NCBI GenBank assembly: GCA_963707575.1
Contig: OY970171.1
Span: forward strand, 620,001-684,000
Source: Gaiellasilicea sp963707575
GTDB taxonomy: Bacteria > Actinomycetota > Thermoleophilia > Gaiellales > Gaiellaceae
Reading direction: 5' to 3'
DNA length: 64,000 nt
The position numbers were made by a program, and so were the translations under genes. Positions 43,097 to 51,538 of the stretch are shown here, in pieces. The notes beneath the pieces were generated by a model. The model was given only the letters and a program-made list of their open reading frames with translations. It was not told where the DNA came from and did not search any database. Position 1 is the first letter of the stretch. Each line of letters opens with the position of its first letter.

Positions 43097-43237
43097 GTGC
43101 CCCCTCCCGGCACCCTCCACGGGCGCGGTCGTTGTCTCTCGATCGGCGCCATCATCCGCCTTTCCGGGGCCGAATGCGGGTGCCGTTGAGAGAACTCCAC
43201 ACCCTGCGCGCGGGCCGCCGGCGCCCGGGGCGAAGGG

Positions 43238-43243
43238 TAGAAT
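43238..43243 (+). promoter_or_regulatory. -10 box upstream of the inositol-lipid module
   Basis: TAGAAT, 10 nt before the ATG at 43254, predicts a transcript with a leader of about 3 nt, so near-leaderless. Confidence 0.5.
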
Positions 43244-43253
43244 CGTCCCTTCG

Positions 43254-43988
43254 ATGACGGCGTACTCCGACGCAGCCGAGACCCGCCGCCTGCCGCGTGG
43301 CTGGGCGCACTTCGTGCTCCAGTTCGCGATCTGGATCGGCTTCTACGCCGCCTACCAGGTCGCGCGCGGGGCGGCCGACCAGAGCACGGAGCGCGCGTTC
43401 GAGAACGGCGCCTGGATCATCGACTTCCAGCGCAGCCTCGGCTCGATGATGGAGCTGACCTTCCAGCGTGCGGTCGAGTCGTCGTCGCTCCTCGTCCAGG
43501 CCACCTCCTACACGTACTGGCTCTCGCAGTTCGCCGTCGTCGGGATCGCGCTGCTCTGGATCTACTTCCGCGCGCACGAGCGCTTCTTCCGCTTCCGGAA
43601 CACCCTGATCGTGGCGAACCTGATCGGTCTCGTCGGCTACGTCACGCTGCCGACGGCGCCGCCGCGCATGTTCCCGCAGGCCGGGTTCACGGACACGCTC
43701 GCCGCGCACGCCTCGGTCACGCACAACTCGAGCGTCGTCAGCTTCGCCGCGAATCCGTATGCGGCGATGCCGAGCCTGCACTCGGCGGACGCGCTGATCG
43801 TCGGCATCGTGATGGCCGCGGCCGTCAAGCACACCTGGGCGAAGGTGCTCTGGCTCGCGTGGCCGGTCTGGGTCTGGTTCAGCGTGATGGCGACGGGCAA
43901 CCACTTCTGGCTGGACATCGCAGCGGGCATCCTGGTCGCCGCGGTCGCGGCCGCCGTGATCTACCGCCGCCGCCTGCTGCCGGCATGA
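43254..43988 (+). CDS. PAP2-superfamily membrane phosphatase (inositolphosphoryl-transferase-like)
   Basis: 244 residues, about six membrane helices. Matches the PAP2_3/Aur1-like branch: LPTAPPRMFPQAGFTDTLA, then AAMPSLHSADALIVGIVMA (PSxH) and GNHFWLDIAAG (GxHxxxD), the phosphate-binding and catalytic His motifs. Members dephosphorylate lipid phosphates or transfer phosphoinositol. It overlaps the CDP-alcohol phosphotransferase gene by ATGA and lies 1 kb before ino1, so removal of phosphate from phosphatidylinositol phosphate is an attractive role (inference). Confidence 0.85.
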   Translation: MTAYSDAAETRRLPRGWAHFVLQFAIWIGFYAAYQVARGAADQSTERAFENGAWIIDFQRSLGSMMELTFQRAVESSSLLVQATSYTYWLSQFAVVGIALLWIYFRAHERFFRFRNTLIVANLIGLVGYVTLPTAPPRMFPQAGFTDTLAAHASVTHNSSVVSFAANPYAAMPSLHSADALIVGIVMAAAVKHTWAKVLWLAWPVWVWFSVMATGNHFWLDIAAGILVAAVAAAVIYRRRLLPA

Positions 43989-44602
43989 GCGTCAAGACGG
44001 CGTACACCGCCGGCGCGCGCGGGCTCGCGTCGCGGTCGATGGCGGGGCTCGCGCGCACGCGCGTGACGCCGAACATGCTCACGGCGGCCGGGGTCACCCT
44101 GTGCGCGGTGGGCGCGGTGCTCGTCTACTTCGAGTACCGGAACGAGATCCTCTTCTTCTGGGTCGGCGCGGCCGTGTTCGTCGTCGGCTCCGTGCTGGAC
44201 ATCCTCGACGGGGCGCTCGCGCGGGCCGGCGGCAAGCAGACGCCCTTCGGCGCTTTCATCGACTCGACGACCGACCGCGCCTCCGAGGCCTTCATGCTCG
44301 GGGCGATCGCGCTCTCCTTCACACGCGACGCCGACGAGCTCGGCGTCGCGCTCACCGCGGCTGCGATCGCGGGCTCGTTCCTCGTCAGCTACACCCGTGC
44401 CCGGGCCGAGGCCCTCGGCCTGCGCGGCGACGTTGGGATCGGCTCGCGGGCCGAGCGGGTCGTCGTGATCACGGCCGGCCTCGTGCTCGCTCCCTGGGGC
44501 GGGCTGCCGTGGGCAATCGGCGTCCTCGCCGCGACCGCGTGGTTCACGGTCGTCCAGCGCGTGCTGCACGTGCGGCGCGAGCTGCGCGCACGCGCGGGCT
44601 AG
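43985..44602 (+). CDS. CDP-alcohol phosphatidyltransferase, probable phosphatidylinositol-phosphate synthase
   Basis: 205 residues, about five to six membrane helices. The CDP-alcohol phosphotransferase motif D-x2-D-G-x2-A-R-x8-G-x3-D-x3-D is complete in DILDGALARAGGKQTPFGAF followed by IDSTTD. N-terminal VTPNMLTAAG is typical. Actinobacterial homologues join inositol 3-phosphate to CDP-diacylglycerol. Genomic context with ino1 supports this over phosphatidylglycerophosphate synthesis. ATG overlaps the upstream stop (ATGA). Confidence 0.88.
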   Translation: MSVKTAYTAGARGLASRSMAGLARTRVTPNMLTAAGVTLCAVGAVLVYFEYRNEILFFWVGAAVFVVGSVLDILDGALARAGGKQTPFGAFIDSTTDRASEAFMLGAIALSFTRDADELGVALTAAAIAGSFLVSYTRARAEALGLRGDVGIGSRAERVVVITAGLVLAPWGGLPWAIGVLAATAWFTVVQRVLHVRRELRARAG

Positions 44603-44610
44603 CCAGGCGC

Positions 44611-44616
44611 TATAGT
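44611..44616 (+). promoter_or_regulatory. -10 box upstream of the RHH-Ino1 frame
   Basis: TATAGT lies 9 nt after the stop of the CDP-alcohol phosphotransferase gene. A start about 7 nt downstream would fall at 44623-44624, inside the palindrome 44614-44640. Confidence 0.55.
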
Positions 44617-44640
44617 GCTAGCAGTTTGGCTGCTAGCACT
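44614..44640. promoter_or_regulatory. Perfect palindromic operator candidate at the ino1 promoter
   Basis: AGTGCTAGCAG (44614-44624), 5-nt centre TTTGG, CTGCTAGCACT (44630-44640): perfect 11-bp arms covering the end of the -10 box, the predicted transcription start and a TTG start codon at 44626. Position and symmetry suit a dimeric repressor; the RHH-like domains encoded right here are the obvious candidate. Confidence 0.75.
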
Positions 44641-46122
44641 TCATCGAGAGACCGCACGAGCGTTCTCGTGCGCATGCCCGCCTCGCTCAAGCGGGCGGTC
44701 GTGCGCGAGGTCGCCCGACGCGAGTCGAACCTGAACGACGTCGTCGTCGCACTCCTCGCGGAGCGCTTCGGCGTCCCCTTCCTCCCGAGCGGCCGCCGCC
44801 GCAAGGTGATCCCGGGCGCAGCCGGCACCGTCGTGCTGCGCATGCCGCCGGAGCTCCGGCGCGAGCTGAAGTCCTCCGCGCGGCGGCGCTCCCTGAACGT
44901 GAACGACCTCGTGCTCCTCACGCTCGCCGAGGCGCTCGACGTCCCGTTTGCCTCCAACTCCCGAAAGGACTCCCGCATGGCTTCGACCAACGGCTCCACC
45001 AACGGTCGCGCGCGCGGCAAGGACAAGGTCCGCGTCGCGATCGTCGGCGTCGGCAACTGCGCCAACTCGCTGCTCCAGGGCGTGCAGTACTACAAGGACG
45101 CGCCGGACGACCAGTTCGTGCCCGGCCTGATGCACGTGAACCTGGGCGGCTACCACATCAGCGACATCGAGTTCACGGCCGCGTTCGACGTGACCGCGGA
45201 CAAGGTCGGCAAGGACCTCGCCGACGCGATGTGGGCGCACCCGAACGACACGATCAAATTCGCCGACGTGCCGAAGACGGGCGTCACCGTCAACCGCGGC
45301 ATGACCCACGACGGGATCGGCCAATACCTCGCCGAGGTCACGACCAAGGCGCCGGGCGAGACGGACGACATCGTCAGGATCCTCAAGGAGACGCAGACCG
45401 ACGTCGTCGTCAGCTATCTCCCGGTGGGCTCCGAGATGGCGGCCAAGTGGTACGCCGAGCAATGCCTCGACGCCGGCGTGGCGCTCGTCAACTGCATGCC
45501 GGTCTTCATCGCGCGCGAGAACTACTGGCAGAAGCGCTTCGAGGAGAAGGGGCTGCCGATCATCGGCGACGACATCAAGTCGCAGGTCGGCGCCACGATC
45601 ACGCACCGCGTGCTGACGAGCCTCTTCCGCGAGCGCGGCGTCAAGCTCGACAAGACGATGCAGCTGAACGTCGGGGGCAACTCCGACTTCCTGAACATGC
45701 TCGAGCGCACCCGTCTGGAGTCGAAGAAGATCTCGAAGACGAACGCGGTCACCTCGATGCTCGACTACGACATGGGCGACGGCAACGTTCACGTCGGGCC
45801 GTCGGACTACGTGCCGTGGCTGACCGACCGCAAATGGGCCTACATCCGCATGGAGGGCACCTCCTTCGGCGACGTGCCGCTGAACATCGAGCTCAAGCTC
45901 GAGGTCTGGGACTCGCCTAACTCGGCCGGCATCGTGATCGACGCCGTCCGGATGGCGAAGCTGGCCCTGAACAACGGCGTCGCCGGCGCCCTCGAGGGCC
46001 CGTCGAGCTACCTGATGAAGTCGCCCCCGGTACAGATCGTCGACGACGAGGCGTACGAGGCGACGGAGAAGTTCATCGCCCAGAACGCCCTGAAGAAGAC
46101 GAAGGCCGCGACCACCGCCTAG
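44626..46122 (+). CDS. ino1: Inositol-3-phosphate synthase (Ino1) with an in-frame tandem RHH-like N-terminal extension
   Basis: One uninterrupted frame of 498 codons from TTG 44626. Residues about 13-50 (VLVRMPASLKRAVVREVARR, NLNDVVVALLAERFGV) and 69-105 (VVLRMPPELRRELKSSARRR, NVNDLVLLTLAEALDV) are two similar ribbon-helix-helix-like repeats. From residue 118 (ATG 44977, preceded by AAAGGA at 8 nt) comes a complete 381-residue Ino1: VAIVGVGNCANSLLQGVQYY (NAD), VKLDKTMQLNVGGNSDFLNM, GPSDYVPWLTDRKWAYIRME. Ino1 converts glucose 6-phosphate to inositol 3-phosphate. The product may be a fusion, Ino1 alone, or both. No stop codon separates the two parts. Confidence 0.85.
   Translation: MAASTSSRDRTSVLVRMPASLKRAVVREVARRESNLNDVVVALLAERFGVPFLPSGRRRKVIPGAAGTVVLRMPPELRRELKSSARRRSLNVNDLVLLTLAEALDVPFASNSRKDSRMASTNGSTNGRARGKDKVRVAIVGVGNCANSLLQGVQYYKDAPDDQFVPGLMHVNLGGYHISDIEFTAAFDVTADKVGKDLADAMWAHPNDTIKFADVPKTGVTVNRGMTHDGIGQYLAEVTTKAPGETDDIVRILKETQTDVVVSYLPVGSEMAAKWYAEQCLDAGVALVNCMPVFIARENYWQKRFEEKGLPIIGDDIKSQVGATITHRVLTSLFRERGVKLDKTMQLNVGGNSDFLNMLERTRLESKKISKTNAVTSMLDYDMGDGNVHVGPSDYVPWLTDRKWAYIRMEGTSFGDVPLNIELKLEVWDSPNSAGIVIDAVRMAKLALNNGVAGALEGPSSYLMKSPPVQIVDDEAYEATEKFIAQNALKKTKAATTA
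44964..44979 (+). promoter_or_regulatory. Internal ribosome-binding site and ATG of Ino1 proper
   Basis: AAAGGA, 8 nt, ATG 44977. This is a good Shine-Dalgarno, supporting production of Ino1 without the RHH-like extension from the same mRNA. Confidence 0.6.
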
Positions 46123-46749
46123 GTGAAGCTCCGGCGCCTCTTCTGGATCGGCGCGGCGGGCCTGCTCGGGCTCGCCGCGCTGATCTCGATCGTCGCGCTC
46201 ATCCGTGGCGAGTTCACGGAGACAGACGGCAGGATCCTTGGCACGCTCGGCGTGACGTTCCTGTCGGGCTCGGCGGCGCTGGCGGGAATCGCGCTCGTCG
46301 AGCGCCGGGACCTCGTGCCGCTGGGGTGGGCGGTCGTGCTCGTCGCCGTCGTCACGTTCGGCCTGCTCACCTGGCAGGTCTGGACCGAGTTCGACGAGGA
46401 GTCCTGGTCGCTCGACGCAGCCACGGCTGCGGTGGCGGCGCTGATGCTCGCCACCGCCCGGCTGATGCTGCGCGACCGCCGGTTCGAGTGGCTCTTCTGG
46501 ACGAGCGCCGCGCTGACCGTGAGCACGGCCGCGATGTTCGTGTGGGCGATCCACGCGGACCCCGACGGCGACAACTGGGGCAAGCTGCTCGGGACGCTCG
46601 CCATCCTCACCGTCCTCGCCTGGTTTCTCGTGCCGGTGCTCGGACGCGCCTCCGGAACGGGAGCGTCCGAGCGGATCGTGGGTCGCGGCCCCGGCCGGGT
46701 CGAGGTCGAGCTGGCCGAGGGCGAGACGCTCGTCGTCCGCGCCGGTTAG
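46123..46749 (+). CDS. Six-helix membrane protein of unknown function
   Basis: 208 residues. GTG 46123 directly follows the ino1 stop (TAGGTG), so the two are coupled. About six hydrophobic helices (FWIGAAGLLGLAALISIVAL; LGTLGVTFLSGSAALAGIAL; VPLGWAVVLVAVVTFGLLTW; LDAATAAVAALMLATARLML; then two more) and a short cytoplasmic tail. No catalytic motif. The position suggests it belongs to the inositol-lipid transcript. Confidence 0.78.
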   Translation: MKLRRLFWIGAAGLLGLAALISIVALIRGEFTETDGRILGTLGVTFLSGSAALAGIALVERRDLVPLGWAVVLVAVVTFGLLTWQVWTEFDEESWSLDAATAAVAALMLATARLMLRDRRFEWLFWTSAALTVSTAAMFVWAIHADPDGDNWGKLLGTLAILTVLAWFLVPVLGRASGTGASERIVGRGPGRVEVELAEGETLVVRAG

Positions 46750-46751
46750 CC

Positions 46752-49112
46752 CTACTGCCTCGCCATCGCGATCCGGAAGAGCTCGTCCGGGTCGATCTGG
46801 TGGTCGGCGTCCGCTGCGGCGGCGCCGACGTCGATCTCGACCCAGTTGACCTCACCCGTGAACGTGTTCGGGACCGGGTAGTCGTCGGCGACCAGGGCGC
46901 CGTACTCCTGGCCGACGTCGCAGGTGTCGTCCGCCGAGAAGACCGCAGCAGCGGTGGCGGCGACTTGACCGGTGCCGACCTCGACCCCGTCGAGGTAGAG
47001 CGTCGCGGTGCCGCCTTTGCCCAGGCCGGGGCCTGCGTAGTCGAACTCCATCCGCACCTGGTGCGTTCCCTGCGGCACGTCGGCGTCCGAATCGACGTAG
47101 AAGCGCTCGATCCCGAGCAGGTTGTAGCAGTACCGCGGCTTCCCTTCCTTGAGGTAGAGGCTCCAGCCGCCGATGCTGCCGCCCTGGGCGATGATCACGC
47201 CCTCGGCCCCGCCCTCGGGCACCACGATCTCTGCGGTGACCGCGTGCGACTTGTTCTTGATGTTGACGACGGAGCTCTCGGACAACCGTCCCATGCCGCC
47301 ATAGAGGAGCTGGCGGTCTCCTTGGATCAGCGTGGGCCGGCCGGCCATTTCGGGGATGAACCTCTCCGCTCGCCGGTCGTCGAGCGGCAGGACGTTGTAC
47401 TTGGCCGCCTCGATCAGGAAGAGCCGCTGCAGCTCCGCGAGCTTCGTCGGCTGCTCCTTCGCGAGGTCCTTTGCCTGCGTCCAGTCGGTCGACGTGTCGT
47501 AGAGCTCCCAGACGTCGTCATCGAGCGGTTGCGTCTCGCCCAGGAGCCACGGGGTCGAGTGCCGCGTCACCGCGGTCCAGCCCTGGTGGTAGATGCCGCG
47601 GTTGCAGAACATCTCGAAGTACTGCGTCGTGTGCCGCTCCGCTGCCTCCGAGTCGTCGAACGCGTACGCCATGCTCACGCCCTCGATCGGGACCTGCTGA
47701 ACCCCGTTCACGAACGTCGGCTGTGGTAGCCCCGCGGCCTCGAGGACCGTCGGGGCGACATCGATCACGTGCGCGAACTGCGAGCGAACCTCACCGCGCG
47801 CCTTGATCGATTTCGGCCAATGCACGATCGTGCCGTTGCGGGTCCCGCCCCAATGCGAGGCGACCTGCTTCGTCCACTGGTACGGGGCGCACATCGCGTG
47901 CGCCCAGCCGACCGAGAAGTGGTTGTACGAGTCCGGGCCACCGAAGTCGCCCAGCCGTTCGATCATGAACTCCGGCGTCTCGAGCGCCGCGGCGCCGTTG
48001 AAGTTGATCATCTCGTTGTAGGTGCCGTTCATCGTGCCCTCGGCGGAGGCACCGTTGTCGCCGATGATGTAGTAGACGAGCGTGTTCTCGAGGACCCCGA
48101 GGTCCTGCAGCGCGTCGAGCAGGCGGCCGACGTGGAAGTCCGTGAACTCGAGGAAGCCCGCATAGATCTCCATCTGTCGCCGCAGCACGGGCTTCAGCTC
48201 CTCGGACATCTCGTCCCAGGCGGAGATCTCCTCGTGCCGGGCGGTCAATTCGGCATCCGCGGGAATCACGCCCAGCTCCTTCTGCCGGGCGAACGTCCGC
48301 TCCCGGAGCGCGTCCCAGCCGTCGTCGAACTCGCCCTTGTACTTGTCCGCCCACTCGGGCGTGACGTGGTGTGGCGCGTGCGTGGCGCCGGGGGCGAAGT
48401 AGGCGAAGAACGGCTTGTCGGGCATCAGCGCCTTCTGCTGGCGCACCCACTTGATCGCCTTGTCCGTCATGTCGGTCATGAAGTGGTAGCCCTCTTCGGG
48501 CGTCTTCTCGGGCTCGACCGGGATCGTCCCTTCGTAGATCGCGGGGTAGTACTGATGCGCCTCGCCGCCGATGAAGCCGTAGAAGTACTCGAACCCGCTG
48601 CCCGTTGGCCAGGCATGGAACGGCCCCATCGGGCTCGTCTCCCAGACCGGCACCTCGTGGCACTTGCCGAACTGCGCCGTCGAGTAACCGTTCAGCTTCA
48701 ACGTCTCGGCGAGCGGCGCACAGGTGTTCGGCCGGATCGAGTTGTAGCCCGGCGCCGAGGTCGCGATCTCGGTGATCCCGCCCATGCCGACGGTGTGGTG
48801 GTTGCGGCCGGTGAGCAGCGCCTGCCGCGTCGGCGAGCAGAGCGCCGTCGTGTGGAAGCGGTTGAACTTGAGCCCGCTCGACGCCAGCCGCTCGGCGTTC
48901 GGCGTCCTGATCGGGCCGCCGAAGGCGCTCGAGGCGCCGAAGCCGACGTCGTCGATCAGGACGATCAGGACGTTGGGAGCACCCTCAGGCGGCCGGAGCG
49001 GCTCGATCGGGGGGAACGACGTCTCGGGGTCCTTGGCGTCGTACGTCGTCAGCCCGACCGGCGTGATGTTCGGAACGGGTAGGACATCTCGCGAGCGCGC
49101 GCTGTCGGGCAT
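46752..49112 (-). CDS. Arylsulfatase (formylglycine-dependent sulfatase)
   Basis: 786 residues, large AslA-type sulfatase. N-terminal metal-binding VLIVLIDDVGFGAS, then LCSPTRQALLTGRNHHTVG where Cys92 in CSPTR is the residue converted to formylglycine. Other sulfatase features: FAYFAPGATHAPHH, IIGDNGASAEGTMNG and HWGGTRNGTIVHWP. The C-terminal third (from about 610) is a beta-rich domain. No signal peptide, so probably cytoplasmic. AGGAGG precedes ATG 49112. Substrate unknown. A formylglycine-generating enzyme is not in the window. Confidence 0.92.
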   Translation of the reverse strand: MPDSARSRDVLPVPNITPVGLTTYDAKDPETSFPPIEPLRPPEGAPNVLIVLIDDVGFGASSAFGGPIRTPNAERLASSGLKFNRFHTTALCSPTRQALLTGRNHHTVGMGGITEIATSAPGYNSIRPNTCAPLAETLKLNGYSTAQFGKCHEVPVWETSPMGPFHAWPTGSGFEYFYGFIGGEAHQYYPAIYEGTIPVEPEKTPEEGYHFMTDMTDKAIKWVRQQKALMPDKPFFAYFAPGATHAPHHVTPEWADKYKGEFDDGWDALRERTFARQKELGVIPADAELTARHEEISAWDEMSEELKPVLRRQMEIYAGFLEFTDFHVGRLLDALQDLGVLENTLVYYIIGDNGASAEGTMNGTYNEMINFNGAAALETPEFMIERLGDFGGPDSYNHFSVGWAHAMCAPYQWTKQVASHWGGTRNGTIVHWPKSIKARGEVRSQFAHVIDVAPTVLEAAGLPQPTFVNGVQQVPIEGVSMAYAFDDSEAAERHTTQYFEMFCNRGIYHQGWTAVTRHSTPWLLGETQPLDDDVWELYDTSTDWTQAKDLAKEQPTKLAELQRLFLIEAAKYNVLPLDDRRAERFIPEMAGRPTLIQGDRQLLYGGMGRLSESSVVNIKNKSHAVTAEIVVPEGGAEGVIIAQGGSIGGWSLYLKEGKPRYCYNLLGIERFYVDSDADVPQGTHQVRMEFDYAGPGLGKGGTATLYLDGVEVGTGQVAATAAAVFSADDTCDVGQEYGALVADDYPVPNTFTGEVNWVEIDVGAAAADADHQIDPDELFRIAMARQ

Positions 49113-49233
49113 GGGGCCTCCTGATCGATGCGGGTGATCAGATCCTCCCGGCCGGCCCGCCTCGCTTCATCGCCCAATCGGGATGAACAGGCTCGGCCGG
49201 GCTCGACCGGGTGGTCTCGGAGGCCAGCGTCCG

Positions 49234-49632
49234 CTAGGCGAGCGCCTTGGCCTTGATCGCGTCGAACTCCGCCTGGGTGATGGCGCCGCTGTCGAGCAAC
49301 CCCTTCGCCCGCTCGATCTCGCTCGCCGCGCCGCCGGACGAGCTGGCGACCGAACGCACGTAGTCGTCCATCTCGCTGCGGGCGGCTTCCGCCCGTTCGA
49401 TGTTCCGCCGCGCCATGTCGTCGCTGTTCGCGATCAGGTAGGCGAAGACGCCGAGGAACGGCACGAAGACCAGGAAGATCAACCAGAGCGTCTTCTTGCC
49501 GCCGCTCGCATCGCGCCGGCGGAACACGTCGCCGATCACGTGGAACAGCAGGATGAACCAGCTGATCCACAGGAAGAACACGAGCATCGACCACAGCACG
49601 CCGAGAAACGGGTAATCGGCTGCAAGCAACAT
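49234..49632 (-). CDS. PLDc_N/SHOCT-type membrane protein
   Basis: 132 residues. Two membrane helices (SMLVFFLWISWFILLFHVIG; TLWLIFLVFVPFLGVFAYLI) as in the phospholipase-D nuclease N-terminal (PLDc_N) domain, a linker, and a C-terminal SHOCT motif: IERAKGLLDSGAITQAEFDA. SHOCT is an oligomerisation/membrane-associated motif common in actinobacteria. GAGGAGG lies 10 nt before the ATG. No enzymatic role apparent. Confidence 0.87.
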   Translation of the reverse strand: MLLAADYPFLGVLWSMLVFFLWISWFILLFHVIGDVFRRRDASGGKKTLWLIFLVFVPFLGVFAYLIANSDDMARRNIERAEAARSEMDDYVRSVASSSGGAASEIERAKGLLDSGAITQAEFDAIKAKALA

Positions 49633-49813
49633 CGTCTATTGGCCTCCTCGAGGGTTGAAGCGGGTAGGACCGCCGGGACTTCGGGCACCCTCTCGTCGGA
49701 GTTCGCCCGGGTCATCATGCGGATCGGGTGATTCAGCGTGGAGCTGCGCTCGTCATGATCGCCGCTGGGATGGTCACCTGCAAGGATCTCGCCACTCGGA
49801 CCGGCGCTCGGGG

Positions 49814-51538
49814 TTGAAGGACGGCGAGCATCCCAGCGAGGAGACGTACGCCGATGCGTCGCCGTTCCAGCCGAAAGAGCAGGCCTCGCTGCTCGAGCGG
49901 ACGGTGCCGGTCTCAGGGGAGCTGCCGGCGTACCGCGGCGGATACGCGCGGCGGGACGTGCTCGCCGGAGTCACGGTCGCCGCCATGGCCCTGCCCTCGG
50001 CGATGGCGTACGGCGAGCTGGCCGGGCTCTCGCCGGTCAACGGGCTCTACGCCCTGCTTCTCCCCGCGGTCGTCTACGTCCTGCTCGGCTCCTCGCGCCA
50101 GCTCGTCATCGGGCCCGAGGGCTCGATCTCCGCGCTCGTCGCAGCTGCGGTGCTCCCGCTCGCCGTGGCCGGCAGCGCGGACGCCGTCGAGCTGGCGGGC
50201 GCGCTCGCACTCATGGTCGGCGGCTGCTTCCTGGCCGCGCGTGCTCTTCGCCTCGGCTGGCTCGCGGACTACTTCTCGCGGCCGGTCCTGATCGGCTACC
50301 TGCACGGGGTCGCCGTCGTGCTGGTCATCTCGCAGCTCGGCAATGTGCTCGGCCTCGAGATCGATGCGCGCGACCCGCTGCTCCAGCTCGCCGAGGTCGT
50401 CCGCGACCTCGGCGAGACGAGCGGCGTCACCCTGGCGGTGGGTCTGGCTGCCCTCGCGACCCTGATCCCCTTGCGCTTCGTCGCGCCCCGCCTGCCCGCG
50501 GCTCTGCTCGTCGTCGTCGGCGGGATCGGGATCTCGTGGTGGCTCGACCTCGACGAGCGGGGCCTGGCGGTGGTCGGAAGCGTCCCGAGCGGCATCCCGG
50601 ACGTCGGCCTGCCGATCCCCGGCGGTGGGGACGCACTGCTGCTCCTGACGGCCGCGGTCGGGATCTTCCTCGTCAGCTTCGCCGACGAGATCCTCACCGC
50701 ACGGTCGTTCGCCGGCAAGCACGGCCAGCACGTGCGGGCGGAGCAGGAGGTGTTCGCGATGGGCGCGGCGAACGTCGCCGCCGGGCTGACCCAGGGCTTC
50801 CCGGTCGGCGCCAGCGGCTCGCGCACGGCCGTGAACGACTCGATGGGCGTGCGCACGCAGCTCGGAGGCCTCGTCGCGGCCGGCGCGATCCTCGTCATCC
50901 TGCTCTTCTTCACCGACCCGATCTCGTACCTGCCGAAGGCGGTGCTCGGCGCGGTGATCATCGCCGCGGCGATCGGGCTCGTCGACGCCCCCGCGTGGCG
51001 GGCGCTCTGGGCGACCGACCGCGTGGAGGTGACGATCGCCGCCGTCACCGCCGCGGGCGTCGTCGCGGTGGGGGTGCTGGAGGCGCTCGTGTTCGCCGTC
51101 GGCCTCTCGATCGTGGACGTCGTCCGCCGGAGCGCCCGCCCCCACGACGCCGTCCTCGGCTGGGTGGAGACGCTCGGTCGCTACGGCGACGTCGCCGTGC
51201 ACCGGTCGGCGCGCGTGACCCCCGGGATCGTCGTCTACCGTCTCGACGACCGGCTCTTCTTCGCCAACGCCGGCTACGTCAAGGGCCGGGTGCTCGAGGC
51301 CGTGCGCGGCGCGCCGACGCCGACCTACGCGGTCGTCTTCGACGCCGAGAGCGTGACGCACGTCGACGCCACAGGCCTCGCGGCGCTCCGGGACCTGGCC
51401 CGCACGCTGGCCGAGGACGGCATCACGCTCTCGATTGCCCGGGCCAAGACGCCGTTGACCGCGCGGCTCTTCGAGTCCGGCTTCTCCGGGCTCGCCCTCC
51501 ATCCGACAGTCCGTGCCGCCGTGGAGGCGGCGCACTGA
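49814..51538 (+). CDS. SulP-family anion transporter with STAS domain
   Basis: 574 residues from TTG 49814; the start is uncertain, and GTG 49904 (VPVSGELPAYRGGYARRDVL, 544 residues) fits the family equally. About 10-12 helices with SulP signatures AGVTVAAMALPSAMAYGELA, GPEGSISALVAAAV and GFPVGASGSRTAVNDSMGVR, then a cytoplasmic STAS domain (VVFDAESVTHVDATGLAALR). Transports sulfate, bicarbonate or other anions. The neighbouring sulfatase makes sulfate a reasonable guess only. Gap 49633-49813 holds no other recognised feature. Confidence 0.88.
   Translation: MKDGEHPSEETYADASPFQPKEQASLLERTVPVSGELPAYRGGYARRDVLAGVTVAAMALPSAMAYGELAGLSPVNGLYALLLPAVVYVLLGSSRQLVIGPEGSISALVAAAVLPLAVAGSADAVELAGALALMVGGCFLAARALRLGWLADYFSRPVLIGYLHGVAVVLVISQLGNVLGLEIDARDPLLQLAEVVRDLGETSGVTLAVGLAALATLIPLRFVAPRLPAALLVVVGGIGISWWLDLDERGLAVVGSVPSGIPDVGLPIPGGGDALLLLTAAVGIFLVSFADEILTARSFAGKHGQHVRAEQEVFAMGAANVAAGLTQGFPVGASGSRTAVNDSMGVRTQLGGLVAAGAILVILLFFTDPISYLPKAVLGAVIIAAAIGLVDAPAWRALWATDRVEVTIAAVTAAGVVAVGVLEALVFAVGLSIVDVVRRSARPHDAVLGWVETLGRYGDVAVHRSARVTPGIVVYRLDDRLFFANAGYVKGRVLEAVRGAPTPTYAVVFDAESVTHVDATGLAALRDLARTLAEDGITLSIARAKTPLTARLFESGFSGLALHPTVRAAVEAAH

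Noticed and set aside
44101..44600. Open frame continuing upstream of the RHH-like/Ino1 segment into the CDP-alcohol phosphotransferase gene
   Set aside because: It is in a different frame from the phosphotransferase, is Arg/Ala-rich low-complexity sequence typical of an out-of-frame GC-rich shadow, and the promoter at 44611-44616 separates it from the real start.
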